DNA from: an uncultured Candidatus Melainabacteria bacterium
GTDB taxonomy: Bacteria > Cyanobacteriota > Vampirovibrionia > Gastranaerophilales > Gastranaerophilaceae
Assembly (NCBI GenBank): GCA_934692665.1
Contig: CAKUUG010000037.1
Location: forward strand, 1-16,663
DNA length: 16,663 nt
Direction of reading: 5' to 3'
Part shown: one piece after another, positions 15,877 through 16,663 of the stretch
How positions within the stretch are numbered: the stretch's first letter is position 1
Layout: the number at the start of each line of letters is the position of its first letter
Position numbers and translations under genes: made by a program
Notes under the pieces: model-generated
What the model saw: the letters and a program-made list of their open reading frames with translations, nothing else
What the model was told of the DNA's origin: nothing
The model's database searches: none

Positions 15877-15905
15877 ATTATACAAAAAACCTCTTAAATA
15901 AACAA
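15877..15905 (-). promoter_or_regulatory. Promoter of the glycosyltransferase operon
   Basis: On the minus strand TTGTTT (15900-15905) and a perfect TATAAT (15877-15882) are separated by 17 bp. Only seven bases (15870-15876) lie between the -10 box and the ATG, so transcription would start at or next to the start codon. An AAGAGG-like Shine-Dalgarno sequence does occur, but about 14 bases upstream of the usual position and inside the promoter spacer. Confidence 0.65.
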
Positions 15906-16055
15906 ATTTGTAAAACTTCTACACCAAATGTATGAGATTTTAAAACAATTGTTAAAGAAACTTCTTTTTGGGTACGACTATAAAAATGTCAAAAGAAAAT
16001 AAAAAAGATTTATTAAAAACACACCATATAACTTTATTGTCATCCTTATTAGAGT

Positions 16056-16088
16056 CTATTGTACTAAAAAATACAATAGCTTTTTTTT
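16056..16088 (+). terminator. Intrinsic terminator, plus strand, no assigned gene
   Basis: CTATTGTA (16056-16063) pairs with TACAATAG (16072-16079) around an 8-nt A-rich loop, and eight T residues follow at 16081-16088. The T tract is only on the plus strand. No annotated plus-strand gene lies upstream, which suggests a short transcript starting somewhere in 15906-16000. A 24-36-codon frame from ATG 15986 runs through it, but without a ribosome binding site. Confidence 0.6.
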
Positions 16089-16102
16089 ATCCAAATTTAA
16101 CC

Positions 16103-16144
16103 AAAAAAAGTGGACGTTTGATCGTTCAACCCGTCCACTTTTTT
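16103..16144. terminator. Strong intrinsic terminator downstream of the ribbon-helix-helix gene
   Basis: GTGGACG (16110-16116) pairs with CGTCCAC (16132-16138), extended by six A-T pairs on the outside (16104-16109 with 16139-16144). The loop contains a further TTGA/TCAA stem. T tracts follow on both strands. On the minus strand it lies about 20 bases after the stop of the CopG-type gene; on the plus strand it is a second stop behind 16056-16088. Confidence 0.85.
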
Positions 16145-16164
16145 AAATTTTAAAAACTCCTCTT

Positions 16165-16356
16165 TTAGTCTAGCAGTGCCTCTAAGATAGATGCATTTTT
16201 TGATGCCATTGAATTTTCACGCAATTTTGATCGATTGATGTAAGTTCTGAGAGCTTCTCTGATTAATTCGCTTCTTGTTCTGTTTTCCCCTTCTGCTACA
16301 GAATCGATTTGTGTTAGAAATTTTTCGGGCATTGAAATTAAGACTCTTGCCATCAT
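16165..16356 (-). CDS. Ribbon-helix-helix (CopG/Arc-type) DNA-binding protein
   Basis: The 63-residue product begins MMARVLISMPEKFLTQID, the N-terminal beta strand and first helix of a CopG-type domain. NRTRSELIREALRTYI (26-41) is the turn and second helix. Such proteins bind DNA as dimers through the paired beta strands, and many are autorepressors or antitoxins. AGGAG (16361-16365) is four bases from the first ATG and seven from the second (16351-16353), so the second, giving 62 residues, may be the real start. No toxin gene is adjacent: a strong terminator follows directly, so it appears to be monocistronic. The C-terminal tail (about 42-63) is polar and could carry a partner-binding function. 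The regulatory target is unknown. Confidence 0.85.
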   Translation of the reverse strand: MMARVLISMPEKFLTQIDSVAEGENRTRSELIREALRTYINRSKLRENSMASKNASILEALLD

Positions 16357-16525
16357 GTTTCTCCTATTGTCTTATTATTTTTTTATCGTGTTCACATATA
16401 TAAAAAGTATATTTCTGATATAAAATTGCTATTTGTTTTATTTTCTTTACAAAACTTTACAAAAAATACTTGATTTACAAAACAAAAAAAATGTGGAATA
16501 ATACTATTAACGAATTTGAAATAGT
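16357..16525. other. A+T-rich intergenic region with divergent promoter-like sequences
   Basis: No gene is supported here; the open frames seen are low-complexity Phe/Tyr/Lys-rich shadows. A TATACT box lies upstream of the ribbon-helix-helix gene on the minus strand but lacks a good -35 partner. The plus strand has a promoter-like pair, and an inverted repeat overlaps it (both listed separately). Confidence 0.45.
16474..16502 (+). promoter_or_regulatory. Candidate plus-strand promoter
   Basis: TTTACA (16474-16479) and AATAAT (16497-16502) are spaced by 17 bp, each one base off consensus. The predicted start is near 16509. In such A+T-rich sequence chance matches are common, but the pair points into the open frame beginning at 16526. 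Confidence 0.4.
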
Positions 16526-16527
16526 AT
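16501..16527. repeat. 8-bp inverted repeat, possible operator
   Basis: ATACTATT (16501-16508) and AATAGTAT (16520-16527) are exact reverse complements separated by 11 bases. The repeat overlaps the candidate -10 box, the predicted transcription start and the ATG at 16526, and it lies upstream of the divergent CopG-type gene, so it could be a repressor site or a 5' RNA hairpin. This is inference. Confidence 0.4.
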
Positions 16528-16663
16528 GAATAATATGAAAAATAGAAAAAAATCTTCACTGAAGAGCTTTTCTGCATGCAAGCTCTTTTATCGTAGCTTA
16601 AAAAACACATTTCGTGTATGTGCTAGGCCTTTTGCTTTTTTGTTTGGGGGACATGGTTGTGTA
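16526..16663 (+). CDS. Possible N-terminal fragment of an unrecognised protein, cut by the window edge
   Basis: An ATG at 16526 opens 46 codons with no stop before the window ends. The first ten residues are basic (MNNMKNRKKS), and the later part is Cys/Phe/Arg-rich (FRVCARPFAFLFGG). I do not recognise it. A promoter-like pair lies upstream, but there is no Shine-Dalgarno sequence, and a second in-frame ATG follows at 16535. The DNA contains strong inverted repeats (16562-16587, and a CACAT/ATGTG stem in 16606-16622), so the region could instead be a structured RNA or the end of a minus-strand unit. Base composition turns less A+T-rich after about 16555. Confidence 0.2.
   Translation, partial: MNNMKNRKKSSLKSFSACKLFYRSLKNTFRVCARPFAFLFGGHGCV
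16562..16587. repeat. Inverted repeat / RNA hairpin
   Basis: AAGAGCTT (16562-16569) pairs with AAGCTCTT (16580-16587) around a 10-nt loop that itself contains the palindrome GCATGC. Only four T residues follow on the plus strand (16586-16589), and the seven-T run on the minus strand (complement of 16546-16552) is nine bases away, so it is not a textbook terminator in either direction. Confidence 0.5.

Noticed and set aside
15968..16153. 61-codon plus-strand frame in the spacer before the CopG-type gene
   Set aside because: It starts from TTG, has no ribosome binding site, and runs through two terminator hairpins. It is better explained as non-coding, although a short RNA may be made here.
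16546..16587. Minus-strand terminator for a gene beyond the right edge
   Set aside because: The good hairpin is nine bases from the T run, and the hairpin adjacent to the T run has only a 4-bp stem with a 3-nt loop. No minus-strand coding frame ending there is recognisable.
16392..16610. 72-codon minus-strand frame upstream of the CopG-type gene
   Set aside because: The composition is Phe/Tyr/Lys/Ser-rich low complexity typical of translated A+T-rich spacer, and it has no ribosome binding site or domain.

Overview
The window is an A+T-rich bacterial chromosome segment that most likely comes from the non-photosynthetic, gut-associated branch of the Cyanobacteria phylum (Melainabacteria/Vampirovibrionia, probably Gastranaerophilales). 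The main reason is the RNA polymerase locus. The beta-prime subunit is split into RpoC1 and RpoC2 at the cyanobacterial position, and RpoC2 carries the very large insertion in its trigger loop that is typical of Cyanobacteria and plastids. Three further hints agree: low G+C, a pilin-like C-terminus at the left edge, and a membrane protein of the cyanobacterial IctB family. No photosynthesis gene is visible. The assignment is an inference from gene content, not from a database comparison.

Layout. Positions 1-132 hold the end of a pilin-like gene, followed by a bidirectional terminator (155-188) and a possible 28-residue convergent ORF (206-292, minus). An A+T-rich spacer carries a good promoter (461-488) and a roughly 125-nt structured leader. 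The rpoB-rpoC1-rpoC2 operon follows (621-9591, plus) and ends in a clear intrinsic terminator (9609-9637). Next is a MutS-family gene (9704-12025, plus) with an intact mismatch-reading Phe-X-Glu motif but an aberrant Walker B signature.

The MutS-family gene meets a four-gene minus-strand operon (15869 down to 12022) tail to tail, with a 4-nt overlap. In transcription order it encodes a membrane-anchored family 2 glycosyltransferase, an RfaE1/HldA-type heptose-7-phosphate kinase, a DUF4330 membrane-anchored protein and an IctB/O-antigen-ligase-like membrane protein. Together they suggest envelope glycan assembly: sugar activation, transfer to a lipid carrier, and a ligase/polymerase-type membrane step. 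A TTGTTT-17-TATAAT promoter lies so close to the first ATG that the message may be leaderless.

The right end holds an intergenic region with two terminator hairpins, a lone ribbon-helix-helix (CopG-type) regulator gene on the minus strand (16165-16356), and a divergent plus-strand promoter-like region. That region leads into an unrecognised ORF cut by the window edge.

I found no CRISPR array, tRNA, rRNA or recognisable insertion sequence. I see no obvious new multi-gene system. The best leads are the divergent MutS, an IctB-family protein outside a photosynthetic context, and several candidate small transcripts or ORFs between the genes.
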